Source: Rhodobacter sp. Har01 | GTDB lineage: Bacteria > Pseudomonadota > Alphaproteobacteria > Rhodobacterales > Rhodobacteraceae | Reading direction: 5' to 3' | DNA length: 64,000 nucleotides | NCBI RefSeq assembly: GCF_020564565.1 | Contig: NZ_JAJCTD010000001.1 | Coordinates: 248,001-312,000, forward strand | In this document: positions 27,335 to 35,166 of the stretch, piece by piece | Layout of the letters: each line of letters begins with the position of its first letter | Numbering within the stretch: the first letter of the stretch is position 1 | Translations under genes and position numbers: made by a program | Notes under the pieces: generated by a model | Seen by the model: only the letters and a program-made list of their open reading frames with translations | Databases searched by the model: none | What the model was told of the DNA's origin: nothing

Positions 27335-28330
27335 CTAGCCCCAGTAGAAGCCGGCCTCGGGCAGCTTGCCGCCGACGATGCCGGGGTCCAGCTGCATGAG
27401 GTTCTGGAAATAGGCCTCGATGTCGTCCTGTGCCGCCCGCGCCGAGACCACGTCGAGATGCACATGCGGCAGCGAGCGGGCGATGACCGGCGCCGGCAGG
27501 TCCAGCAGCGGGCCGGCCAGCGCCCCGGCGGCCTCTGGCTGGGCCAGTGCCCAGGCCGCGGCCTCGATGCAGGCGGCATGGGCGGCGGCAACCACCTCGG
27601 GCCGGCTGTCCAGGAGTTCGGCGCTGACGGCAAGGCCGACTTGCGGGATGCGGGCGCCGCGGCCAGTGTGCTGGCCATAGGCCTGGGTCACGTCCAGCGC
27701 CCGGAACAGCGGCAGGCCCTCGGTCGCGGCCTTGATCAGGGCGACGGTGGCGGCGGGTTCGTGCAGCACCGCGATGTCGGCGCGCCCCGACAGGAACAGC
27801 GGCACCGCCTCGCCCGGAGTGCCGACATATTCCAGCGTGACGTCGCGGTCGGGGTCCAGGCCGGCCCAGCGCAGGACCATGCGGAACAGCAGGTCCGGCG
27901 CCTCGTTCTTGTTGGACAAGAGCACGGTCTTGCCGGCCAGGTCCTCGATCCGGGTGACGGTTTCGTCGCGCGCCATGACGTAAAGCACGCCCCAGGTGAC
28001 GACATTGACCATCCGCGTCCCGGCGCCACGGTTGAAGAAGTTGGCGGCGGCATAGGTCGAGCTGGCGAACAGCTGGAAATCGCCCGAGGCGACGCCGGCA
28101 CGCATCTGGTCGGTGCTTTTCCAGATCGCGAAGCGGGTGCCGGGGGCGACGGCCTGCAGGCCCGGCGCGGCGGCGGCGCGGGCAAACACCGCCGAGGGTG
28201 TCGCCGGAATGCCCCAGAGCGTCAGCGGTTCGGCCGCGGCGGCCGGGCGCGCGCCGGGCAGGAGCGCCGCCGCGGCCAGCCCGCCAAGCAGGCTGCGCCG
28301 GTCAAGGAGGGGGCCTTGGGTCGGGGTCAT
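27335..28330 (-). CDS. ABC transporter substrate-binding protein (NMT1/SsuA-like)
   Basis: This 331-residue periplasmic protein has a twin-arginine signal (DRRSLLGGLAAAALLPGARP), implying folded export by Tat. The rest reads as an NMT1/SsuA-like type II binding protein, with GKTVLLSNKNEAPDLLFRM near residue 133 and ADIAVLHEPAATVALI near residue 184. Tat export of such proteins sometimes accompanies a bound cofactor or metal, but no metal site is obvious. The gene begins 57 bp after the [FeFe]-hydrogenase stop, with AAGGA before its ATG, so it may share that transcript. Substrate unknown. Confidence 0.88.
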   Translation of the reverse strand: MTPTQGPLLDRRSLLGGLAAAALLPGARPAAAAEPLTLWGIPATPSAVFARAAAAPGLQAVAPGTRFAIWKSTDQMRAGVASGDFQLFASSTYAAANFFNRGAGTRMVNVVTWGVLYVMARDETVTRIEDLAGKTVLLSNKNEAPDLLFRMVLRWAGLDPDRDVTLEYVGTPGEAVPLFLSGRADIAVLHEPAATVALIKAATEGLPLFRALDVTQAYGQHTGRGARIPQVGLAVSAELLDSRPEVVAAAHAACIEAAAWALAQPEAAGALAGPLLDLPAPVIARSLPHVHLDVVSARAAQDDIEAYFQNLMQLDPGIVGGKLPEAGFYWG

Positions 28331-28387
28331 GGGGCAGTCCTTCGAAACGGATCGGGGCGGATCGGATCGGGGCGGGCGCGGGTCCGC

Positions 28388-30247
28388 TCAGTAGAGCATG
28401 GTGCTGGCGGTGATGTCGTCCCAGATTTCCTTGACGGTGTGCTGCAGGTCGCGCCGGCGGTCTTCGTAATAGGTGTGCAGCAGGTGATGCGCCTTGTCCG
28501 AGTTCGGCGCGCCCAGGAAATCGCGATACAGCGCTTGGACCTGCGGGTTGTTGTGCGACTGGCGCACCTTGGCGGCGCGGTCGACGTTGTAGATCGTCTC
28601 GCGCCGTTTCTGCGCCAGCGGCAGGTAGGATTTCTTCGACCGCAGCGAGCCGCCGCCGTCGACGCAGCCGCCGGGGCAGGCCATGACCTCGATGAAGTCG
28701 TAGTCGGTCTCGCCGCGCAGCACCTTCTCGACCAGCGCGCGGGTGTCGCCCAGGCCGTGCACCATGGCGACCTTGACCGTGCCGACCTTGCCGCCCAGAT
28801 CGACCGTCGCCTCGCGGATGCCTTCGAAGCCGCGCAACTGGTGCAACTCGATCCGGTCCATTTCATGCCCGTTGACCACGGCGTAGATGGTGCGCACGGC
28901 CGCCTCCATCACCCCGCCGGTGGTGCCGAAGATGGCGCCGGCGCCCGAGGACGCGCTCATGTGCGGGTTGTCGAAGGTTGAGGGTTCCAGGGTCTTGAGG
29001 TCGATCCCTTCGCGCCGCAGCAGGCGGGCGAATTCGCGGGTGGTCAGCACCACGTCGGTGTCGGGGCGGCCGTCCTGCGTCAGTTGCGGCCGCACCGCCT
29101 CGTCCTTCTTGGCCACGCAGGGCATGATCGAGATCACCCTTACGCGATCAGGCGAAATGCCCATCTTCTCGGGCAGGTAGGTCTTGGCCACGCGCGACAG
29201 CACCTGCTGCGGCGAGCGGGTCGAGGACAGGAACGGCAGGATCTCGGGGTAGTGGATTTCCGCGAAGTTGATCCAGGCCGGGCAGCATGAGGTGAAGGTG
29301 GGCCGCTTGCCCTGGCCCAGCCGCGACAGAAGCTCGGCGCCCTCTTCCATGATCACCACGTCGGCACCGAAGTTGGTGTCCAGCACCACGTCGATGCCGA
29401 TCTTGCGGCAGGCGGCGACGATGTGGCCTTCGACGTTGGTCCCCGCCGGCATGCCGAATTCCTCGCCGAAGGCCACCCGGACGGCAGGGGCGAACTGCAC
29501 CACGGTCACCAGATCGGGGTCGCAGATGAATTCCAGCGCCCGGTCGGTTTCGTCCAGCTCACCCAAAGCGCCGGTGGGGCAGACCAGCACGCATTGCCCG
29601 CAAGAGACGCACAGCGAGTTGGGGTAATCCTCGGCGTGGCGCAGCGCCACGCGGCGGTTCAGCCCGCTGCCTTCCATCACCAGCGCATCGACCTGCTGGT
29701 GGTAGCGGCAGATCGCCACGCAGCGCTGGCAGCGCACGCAGCGCGTCATGTCGCGCACCATCGCCGGCGAGGTCAGGTCGATCGGCCGCGCCTCGGTCTG
29801 GGCGCGGTCGAAGAAGCGGTTCTCCTTCAGGCCGACGAACTGCGCCAGATCCTGCAATTCGCAATTGCCGTGGCGGATGCAGGTGGCGCAATCCTGCAGG
29901 TGGTCGGCCATCAGCAACTCGACCTGCAGCCGCTGCATGTCGCGGGCCTTTTTCGAGCGGGTCTGCACCTCCATGCCGTCGCGCACCGGGGTGTTGCAGG
30001 AGGTGACGATCTGCGGCTTGTCCTTGCCCGCCTGCTGGATTTCGACCACGCAGACCCGGCAGGTGCCGGGCGCGTGGTCGATGTCGTCCATCTCGCACAG
30101 CGTTGGGACATAGACATCATGCCGGCGCGCGCAGGACAGGATGGTCTCGTTCGGAAAGGCGGTGCAGGGCTTGCCGTTGAGCGAAAGCGTGACGGTGGCC
30201 TGGGCCGGGTCGCGGGCGGCAAGGCTGGCGAGATCGGGCGTGCACAT
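28388..30247 (-). CDS. hydA: [FeFe]-hydrogenase catalytic subunit
   Basis: The 619-residue enzyme has CpI-like layout: a [2Fe-2S] domain (Cys51, 63, 66, 84), the His-Cys3 [4Fe-4S] motif (His116, Cys120, 123, 129) and two ferredoxin clusters (Cys170-180 and Cys213-223). The H-cluster domain keeps all three motifs: TSCCPAW (Cys321 for proton transfer, Cys322 ligand), MPCVAKKDE (Cys377) and MACPGGC (Cys524, 528). A small-subunit-like tail follows. It should make or consume H2 in the cytoplasm, O2-sensitively. [FeFe] enzymes are rare in Rhodobacteraceae, which normally use [NiFe] uptake hydrogenases. The maturation genes hydEFG are not in the window. The gene starts 3 bp after the flavoprotein partner's stop. 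Confidence 0.95.
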   Translation of the reverse strand: MCTPDLASLAARDPAQATVTLSLNGKPCTAFPNETILSCARRHDVYVPTLCEMDDIDHAPGTCRVCVVEIQQAGKDKPQIVTSCNTPVRDGMEVQTRSKKARDMQRLQVELLMADHLQDCATCIRHGNCELQDLAQFVGLKENRFFDRAQTEARPIDLTSPAMVRDMTRCVRCQRCVAICRYHQQVDALVMEGSGLNRRVALRHAEDYPNSLCVSCGQCVLVCPTGALGELDETDRALEFICDPDLVTVVQFAPAVRVAFGEEFGMPAGTNVEGHIVAACRKIGIDVVLDTNFGADVVIMEEGAELLSRLGQGKRPTFTSCCPAWINFAEIHYPEILPFLSSTRSPQQVLSRVAKTYLPEKMGISPDRVRVISIMPCVAKKDEAVRPQLTQDGRPDTDVVLTTREFARLLRREGIDLKTLEPSTFDNPHMSASSGAGAIFGTTGGVMEAAVRTIYAVVNGHEMDRIELHQLRGFEGIREATVDLGGKVGTVKVAMVHGLGDTRALVEKVLRGETDYDFIEVMACPGGCVDGGGSLRSKKSYLPLAQKRRETIYNVDRAAKVRQSHNNPQVQALYRDFLGAPNSDKAHHLLHTYYEDRRRDLQHTVKEIWDDITASTMLY

Positions 30248-30250
30248 GGC

Positions 30251-32248
30251 TCAGACCGCTCCTTCCGGGATGGGGTGGCGGGTGATGACGGTGTAGACTC
30301 GGTAGCAGCGCATGCAGCGCTGCGCCTCGGCATAGGCAGCCTGGGCGCTGATGGTCTGTTCCACCTCTTCGAACATGTGCTTGCGCAGGTCGGGGTCAAG
30401 TTCGGGGTTGTGCACGCGATAGGCGTTGCGCACCGGGGTTTCCACCACGTCATTGGCCAGGAAGCGGTTGTCCGAGATCAGCTTGCGCATCCGCGCCCGC
30501 TTGAAGAACCGGACCGAGCCGCGCTGCACCCAGTCGTCGATGTTTCGCGCCGCGTTCTGCCCGGCGGCCATGGCATAGATCAGCGTCGAGGGACCGGTCA
30601 CGCAGTCGCCGCCGGCAAAGACGCCGGGGCGCGAGGTGGCGAGGGTGTCGTCGGTCGCCACGCATTGCCAGCGGTTGAGCGCGACGCCGTCGCCTTCGAC
30701 CAGCGCGCCGTCTTCGACCTGCTGGCCGATCGCCGCAATCATCGAATCGCAGGGCAGGGTGAATTCGCTGCCCGCAATCGGGCGCACCTTGCGGCGACCG
30801 CTTTCGTCGGGTTCGGTCTGCTCCATCCGCACCAGTTCGACCCCGGTTACCTTGCCGTTTTCGGTCAGGATGCGGGTCGGGTTGCACAGGGTGTGGAACT
30901 GGATGCCTTCGGCCTCGGCGGCGGCGACCTCTTCATGGTCGGCCGGCATGTCGCCCAGCGCCCGGCGATAGACGACATGCACCTTGCTGGCGCCCAGCCG
31001 CAACGCCGAGCGGACGCAGTCCATCGCGACGTTGCCGCCGCCGACCACCACCACCTCGCCGCGCAGCGCCAGGGGGGCGATGCCGTCGACGTGGTCATGC
31101 ACCTTGAGCAGGAAGTCGATGCCGCGGAAATAGCCGTCGCGCGCACCGTCTTCGCCGGTGACGCCCAGCTTGGTGCCTTCCTGGCAGCCAAGGCCCAGGA
31201 AAACCGCCTTGTAGCCCTGCTCGAACAGATCCTCGATGGTGAAATCGTGGCCAAGCTGCTGGCCGAACAGGAACCGCCCGCCGAGATCGACGATGATGTC
31301 GGTCTCCATCGCCAGGGTGTCCTTCGGCAGCCGGTAGGACGGAATGCCGATCTGTGCCATGCCGCCGGCCTGGTTCGATTTCTCGAAGACGTCGACGTGA
31401 TAGCCGTTCAAGAGCAGGTGGTAGGCGCAGGCAATGCCCGCGGGGCCGGCCCCGACCACCGCCACCTTCATGCCTTCGGCCAGCGGCTTGCGGTTCATGT
31501 CGCGGGTGAATTTCAGCGCGTTCGGGCCGCTTTGCTGGTCGGCGACATAGCGCTTGAGGGTCTTGATCCCCACCGCCTCGTCCACGAACTTGCGCCGGCA
31601 GGCCTGTTCGCAATAGCGCACGCAGACCCGGCCGCAGGTCGCCGCCATCGGATATTGCTGCAGCAGCACGCCCAAGGAGTTCTCGGGCTTGCCATCGCGG
31701 ATGTAGTCGATGTAGCGCGGCACGTTCACCTTGGACGGGCAGGCCTCGATGCAGGGCGCGGTGACATGGGCCATGCCATGCTGCGCCTTGATCGGCTTTT
31801 TCGGCGCCAGTTCCTCTTCGATGCGGTCGCGGAAGTGGTCCAGCGCGCCCAAGAGAGCCACGGCGCAGGTCTGGCCGAGGTTGCACAGCGAGGTCTGCCG
31901 CATCTGCTCGCCCAGGATGGTGATCTCGTCCAGGCCCAGGGTCTGGTCGAGGCCGCGGCGCAACCTGTCAAGCGCGTCGCGCACCAGGACGGTGCCCATC
32001 CGGCAGGGCGTGCAGGCCCCGCAGGACTGCGCGGCCGACTTCTTCATGTAGTGATACAGGGCGTCCACCAGGCTGACGGTGTCATCCAGGACGAAGAAAC
32101 CGCGGTCGCCGAAGAAGGCGCGGATCGGGTTGCCGTCGTCGAAATCCTCGAAGTTGCGCAGCGCGTATTCCGGCGTTTGCGCATGGGTCGAACCCGGCCG
32201 CGTGTCATAGACGACCCCGTCCCAGACCCCGTAGGCGACTTGTGTCAT
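30251..32248 (-). CDS. Fused NuoF-C-terminal / GltD-like NAD(P) oxidoreductase, hydrogenase partner
   Basis: The 665-residue protein (ATG 32248, AGGAG 9 bp before) joins three parts. Residues about 50-150 match only the C-terminal cluster domain of NuoF (CGACTPCR..C; Cys76, 79, 82, 122), without its FMN/NADH domain. Residues 160-225 hold the GltD-type cysteine domain (CIEACP, CGRVCVRYCEQAC). From about 260 two Rossmann folds follow: VVGAGPAGIACAY for FAD and VVVVGGGNVAMDCV for NAD(P)H. The end carries CMRC. It probably passes electrons between NAD(P)H and the hydrogenase encoded 3 bp downstream. This resembles the glutamate-synthase-linked hydrogenases called group A2 in HydDB, of unknown physiology. 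A gltB-like large subunit is absent. Confidence 0.9.
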   Translation of the reverse strand: MTQVAYGVWDGVVYDTRPGSTHAQTPEYALRNFEDFDDGNPIRAFFGDRGFFVLDDTVSLVDALYHYMKKSAAQSCGACTPCRMGTVLVRDALDRLRRGLDQTLGLDEITILGEQMRQTSLCNLGQTCAVALLGALDHFRDRIEEELAPKKPIKAQHGMAHVTAPCIEACPSKVNVPRYIDYIRDGKPENSLGVLLQQYPMAATCGRVCVRYCEQACRRKFVDEAVGIKTLKRYVADQQSGPNALKFTRDMNRKPLAEGMKVAVVGAGPAGIACAYHLLLNGYHVDVFEKSNQAGGMAQIGIPSYRLPKDTLAMETDIIVDLGGRFLFGQQLGHDFTIEDLFEQGYKAVFLGLGCQEGTKLGVTGEDGARDGYFRGIDFLLKVHDHVDGIAPLALRGEVVVVGGGNVAMDCVRSALRLGASKVHVVYRRALGDMPADHEEVAAAEAEGIQFHTLCNPTRILTENGKVTGVELVRMEQTEPDESGRRKVRPIAGSEFTLPCDSMIAAIGQQVEDGALVEGDGVALNRWQCVATDDTLATSRPGVFAGGDCVTGPSTLIYAMAAGQNAARNIDDWVQRGSVRFFKRARMRKLISDNRFLANDVVETPVRNAYRVHNPELDPDLRKHMFEEVEQTISAQAAYAEAQRCMRCYRVYTVITRHPIPEGAV

Positions 32249-32515
32249 GCTGGCTTGGCTCCTTGCAGGCAGAGACCGCGGGCATCGGCAGCGGATGCCA
32301 GGCCCGGGGCAACGGCCAAGGTCGCAAGTCGGGGCGCGCCCGGCAATGATCCAGCGCAACCCCGAAGCCAGCAAGGGGGGCGGCATTTTGGCCGGGACGG
32401 GCAAGGGGGCGGCCGCATCGTCCGGCACGGCCGGGGCCTTCGGCCCGGTGCGGAAGGCAGGCCAGGCTGTGCCGGTGCGAAAAGCCGCCGCCCGGCTGAA
32501 CATGTCGCGGGAATC

Positions 32516-32589
32516 TGGAGGCGGGTACCGGAATCGAACCGGTCTTCACGGATTTGCAATCCGCTGCGTAACCTCTCCGCCAACCCGCC
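32516..32589 (-). tRNA. tRNA-Cys (GCA)
   Basis: A 74-nt cloverleaf on the minus strand has acceptor stem GGCGGGT/ACCCGCC, anticodon GCA within GATTGCAAATC, T-arm GGTTCGATTCC, discriminator base U73 (an identity element for tRNA-Cys) and an encoded CCA. It lies 267 bp upstream of the hydrogenase operon on the same strand. Confidence 0.97.
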
Positions 32590-32689
32590 GCCGAGGGTGC
32601 ATCGGGGATAGCGGAAAGGGTTGGAGGCCGCAAGGGGGCCGGAATGGGGGTGGTGTGGAGGAGCACGAACGCCGCTGGCGCTGCGGCGG

Positions 32690-33844
32690 TTATTCGAAGA
32701 TGCGCCCCTCGGACAGGCCGAATTGCAGGTAGTGCTGGTAGGGCTCTGCCTTTGCCTTGGCGACATCCGGGTTCAGCGCCAGATAGGCCTCCGGGTTGAA
32801 CCGGTTGCCGATCGAGGTTTGCGGGTCGATGAGCGAGATGAAATAGCGCGCGACCAGCAGGCCGGGGTCGGACGGCAGACGGGCGGCGTTGAACTCGGTG
32901 GCAAGCCGGTCTTGCAGCGTCGAGACGAAGGTCTGGTCGGGCGTGCTGAGGAACCGGTCCAGCGCCTCGGGGTCGAACCTGGGTGCGGCTTGCGGAACCA
33001 GCGCGCGGTAGTCGATGCCGCAGGTCGCGTGCAGCCAGTCGACATCCGCAGGCTCGATCAGGCCGGCGATCAGCTCGGCCGGCGCTTCGAAACGCCCCGG
33101 GAAAACCGCCGCCATGCGCGACACGAAGGCCCGCCGCGCCAGGGCGATCATGCGTGTCTCGCCGAAGGCCGAGATGACCGTGTTGAGCAGGTGAATCGCC
33201 TGGACCGCGCGGGTCGAGAGGGATTCGTTGGAACGGGTCGGGGCGCCCGGCGGCGTGCAGCCGATCACCGAGACGATATCGGCGATGATGTCGCCATCCT
33301 TGAGGCTCTGGCGGCGGTAGTCCCGGACGACGACGTTCTCACGGCCGAAGGCGCGGATGAATTTCTCGATCCGCATCCGGTATTGCGGCCCGGACGGGGT
33401 GTCCGCGGCGATGTCGGACTTGATCGTTTCCTGCAGATCGCTGGACAGGAAAGACAGCGGATCGCGCACATAGACGATGATCTTCGTGGCATTGCCATGA
33501 AGCGCCAAGGCCTGCTGGATGGCGACCACGGCGGTTTCGGGAAGTATCGAGATGTCTTCGCCGGAAAAGACCAGGTCGCGCTCGGGCCGGGTGGCGAAGG
33601 CGGCCAGGATGCGATCTGTCGCCGCGGTCTTCCGGTTTTCGATCTGTTGTGGCGTCAGGCCCGCCGCCTTCCAGATGTGGTAGGACTGATGCTGGCCGGA
33701 AAACGCCGTGTAGAACGGGATGGAATGGTTTTCCGCCCCCAGATCGGCATAGGCGAAGCGGCCGTCATCGAACCCGTTGAAGGCGGACTGAATGGCGGTC
33801 GATCCGGTCTTGTGAAGGCCGATGTGAAGATAGACGGTCCGCAT
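32690..33844 (-). CDS. Sulfotransferase-like protein with C-terminal HYxxxGxxEGR-type module
   Basis: The 384-residue protein starts with the phosphosulfate-binding loop motif HIGLHKTGSTAIQSAF (residues 7-22), typical of PAPS-dependent sulfotransferases, and has KIIVYVRDPLSFLSS near residue 122 as the second PAPS-contact region. The last 40 residues (FNPEAYLALNPDVAKA ... HYLQFGLSEGRIF) match a short module often found at the ends of surface-polysaccharide proteins. It may therefore sulfate a glycan or be a related carbohydrate-modifying enzyme; the acceptor is unknown. It stands alone, between tRNA-Cys and the nsrR control region. Confidence 0.75.
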   Translation of the reverse strand: MRTVYLHIGLHKTGSTAIQSAFNGFDDGRFAYADLGAENHSIPFYTAFSGQHQSYHIWKAAGLTPQQIENRKTAATDRILAAFATRPERDLVFSGEDISILPETAVVAIQQALALHGNATKIIVYVRDPLSFLSSDLQETIKSDIAADTPSGPQYRMRIEKFIRAFGRENVVVRDYRRQSLKDGDIIADIVSVIGCTPPGAPTRSNESLSTRAVQAIHLLNTVISAFGETRMIALARRAFVSRMAAVFPGRFEAPAELIAGLIEPADVDWLHATCGIDYRALVPQAAPRFDPEALDRFLSTPDQTFVSTLQDRLATEFNAARLPSDPGLLVARYFISLIDPQTSIGNRFNPEAYLALNPDVAKAKAEPYQHYLQFGLSEGRIFE

Positions 33845-34161
33845 GTCGTCATCCGGCGGTTCAGAGCGCGGGGCGGGATGCTAGGTCTGCGCCCCCGCCG
33901 TGGCAACCCCCCGGTCCGGCTGGAGCCGCCGGGGTTGCCGGGGGGGCTGCGCCGGGATGCAAGGGCAAATGGTGCTGGCTTTGGTGAATGCGGTCGGTTC
34001 GCCGGCGCCAGGCCGGGGGTGGATCAGCCGCATCGTGGCGGCGCGGACCACAAAGCCCCCGCAATGCCCGATGTGGCCCTGGCGGCTGATCCAGATCAAA
34101 GGCGCAAGGCAGATGCCGGTTTAAGCCTTGCCGAAGCGGGCTCTGGGCGTCAGGAGGCAAC
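33845..34161. other. Divergent control region between sulfotransferase and nsrR
   Basis: No gene is supported in these 317 bp. The region must hold the promoters of both neighbours. The one recognisable element is an FnrL-like site at 34086-34099. Confidence 0.6.
34086..34099. promoter_or_regulatory. FNR/FnrL-type binding site
   Basis: CTGAT-CCAG-ATCAA matches nine of ten positions of the FNR/FnrL consensus TTGAT-N4-ATCAA. It lies 62 bp before the nsrR start, a position fitting control by oxygen. In Rhodobacter species FnrL drives the shift to anaerobic and phototrophic metabolism. Confidence 0.55.
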
Positions 34162-34608
34162 ATGCGGCTGACCATGCGGGCGAACCTGGCGATGCGCGTG
34201 CTGATGCAATGCGCGGTGAACCATCCCGGCGTGATCCGGGCCTCGGATGTGGCGGGGGCCTGCAATGCGTCGGCCAATCACGTGGCCCAGGTGGTCAGCC
34301 AGCTGGCGGCAGCGGGCTATCTGCGCACCCTGCGCGGGCGCGGAGGCGGCATCGCGCTGGGCCGCCCGGCAGAGGACATTCCGGTCGGCCAGGTCCTGCG
34401 GCTGATCGAGCGCGAAGTGCCCTTCGCCGAATGCATGGACGGCGACCAGAACACCTGCCCGCTGTCGGCGGTCTGCCGGCTGAAGGGCGCGCTCTGCCGG
34501 GCCCTGGATGCCTTCTTTGCCGAACTGGAGACGGTGTCGCTGGCCGATCTGGTGCGCGAAAACACCGGCCTTGCCGACATCCTGTCCTGCCGTCTGGCGC
34601 CGGCCTGA
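34162..34608 (+). CDS. nsrR: Rrf2-family nitric-oxide-sensing regulator NsrR
   Basis: The 148-residue Rrf2 protein has an N-terminal winged helix-turn-helix and three cysteines at 91, 99 and 105 (CMDGDQNTCPLSAVC), the spacing (C-x7-C-x5-C) expected for an NsrR iron-sulfur cluster that reacts with nitric oxide. IscR and RirA use other spacings, so NsrR is preferred. A strong AGGAGG (34152-34157) precedes ATG 34162. None of its usual targets (nor, hmp, nnr genes) is in the window. A probable FnrL site upstream would link it to oxygen supply. It converges on cheD, with 15 bp between stops. Confidence 0.88.
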   Translation: MRLTMRANLAMRVLMQCAVNHPGVIRASDVAGACNASANHVAQVVSQLAAAGYLRTLRGRGGGIALGRPAEDIPVGQVLRLIEREVPFAECMDGDQNTCPLSAVCRLKGALCRALDAFFAELETVSLADLVRENTGLADILSCRLAPA

Positions 34609-34623
34609 TCTGGAACAACCCGG

Positions 34624-35166
34624 CTAGAACAGCACGATATCCGGTGCGACGGGCCGCGGCGGCGCGGGCGGCTGCCGGGGCGTTTCGTCCACGACGGTGT
34701 TCGGGATCAGGAGCTGGCGGGCGCGGCCGGTGACCGGCTCGAACGTCACCCGGCGGGCCTGGGTGCCGCCCAGGCTTTCGGCCAGACAGGGGATGGTTTC
34801 GGTCTGCAGGAACTGGCGGGCGAAGTCGGCGTTCGAGGCGCCGATGTCGCGCAGGTTCGCGGCGATCTTCGCCCCGCCGAACAGCTTGGCGCGCAACCGG
34901 TCACGCCGGGCGCCGGCCCGCAGAAGCGCGTTGATCAGCACCTCCATCGCATGCACGCCATAGCGGATGTCGCCCGCCCCGGAGTGGCCCTGGGCCTGGG
35001 CGAGCAGGAAGTGGTTCATCCCGCCGATGCCCCGCTCGGCGTCCCAAAGGCAGGCCGCGACGCAAGAGCCGAGGACAGTGGACAGCACGGTGCCGGGCCG
35101 GTCCGAAACCATGAACTCGCCCTGAACGACCTGGATTGCCTGTTGCGGGGCCGGGATCGGGGTCAT
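34624..35166 (-). CDS. cheD: Chemoreceptor glutamine deamidase CheD
   Basis: The 180-residue protein has the CheD active-site region GSCVAACLWDAERGIGGMNH (residues 33-52), with catalytic Cys35 and His52, and KLFGGAKI near residue 94. CheD deamidates glutamines in chemoreceptors and in some species interacts with CheC. Its start overlaps the cheB stop by 4 bp. It is the last gene of the ten-gene chemotaxis operon running from 41437 down to 34624. No CheC or receptor gene lies here, so its targets are encoded elsewhere. Confidence 0.95.
   Translation of the reverse strand: MTPIPAPQQAIQVVQGEFMVSDRPGTVLSTVLGSCVAACLWDAERGIGGMNHFLLAQAQGHSGAGDIRYGVHAMEVLINALLRAGARRDRLRAKLFGGAKIAANLRDIGASNADFARQFLQTETIPCLAESLGGTQARRVTFEPVTGRARQLLIPNTVVDETPRQPPAPPRPVAPDIVLF

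Noticed and set aside
25858..28330. The ABC transporter as the taurine importer TauABC for the tpa-xsc pathway
   Set aside because: It is 14 kb away, next to the hydrogenase, with no TauR-type repeats seen upstream; the family alone does not prove taurine as substrate.
28388..32248. Reading the pair as NuoG and NuoF of complex I, or as an inactive NarF-like protein
   Set aside because: The catalytic subunit has complete H-cluster motifs which NuoG and NarF-like proteins lack, and the partner lacks the NuoF FMN domain but has GltD domains.
29423..32611. A 1,062-codon open frame on the plus strand across the hydrogenase region
   Set aside because: It is exactly antisense to the two hydrogenase genes, has no recognisable domain and the low-complexity His/Gly/Asp/Gln composition of a shadow frame in G+C-rich DNA.
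33900..34124. Short open frames in the sulfotransferase-nsrR gap
   Set aside because: No ribosome site or coding character; the region carries the regulatory sites of the two divergent genes.
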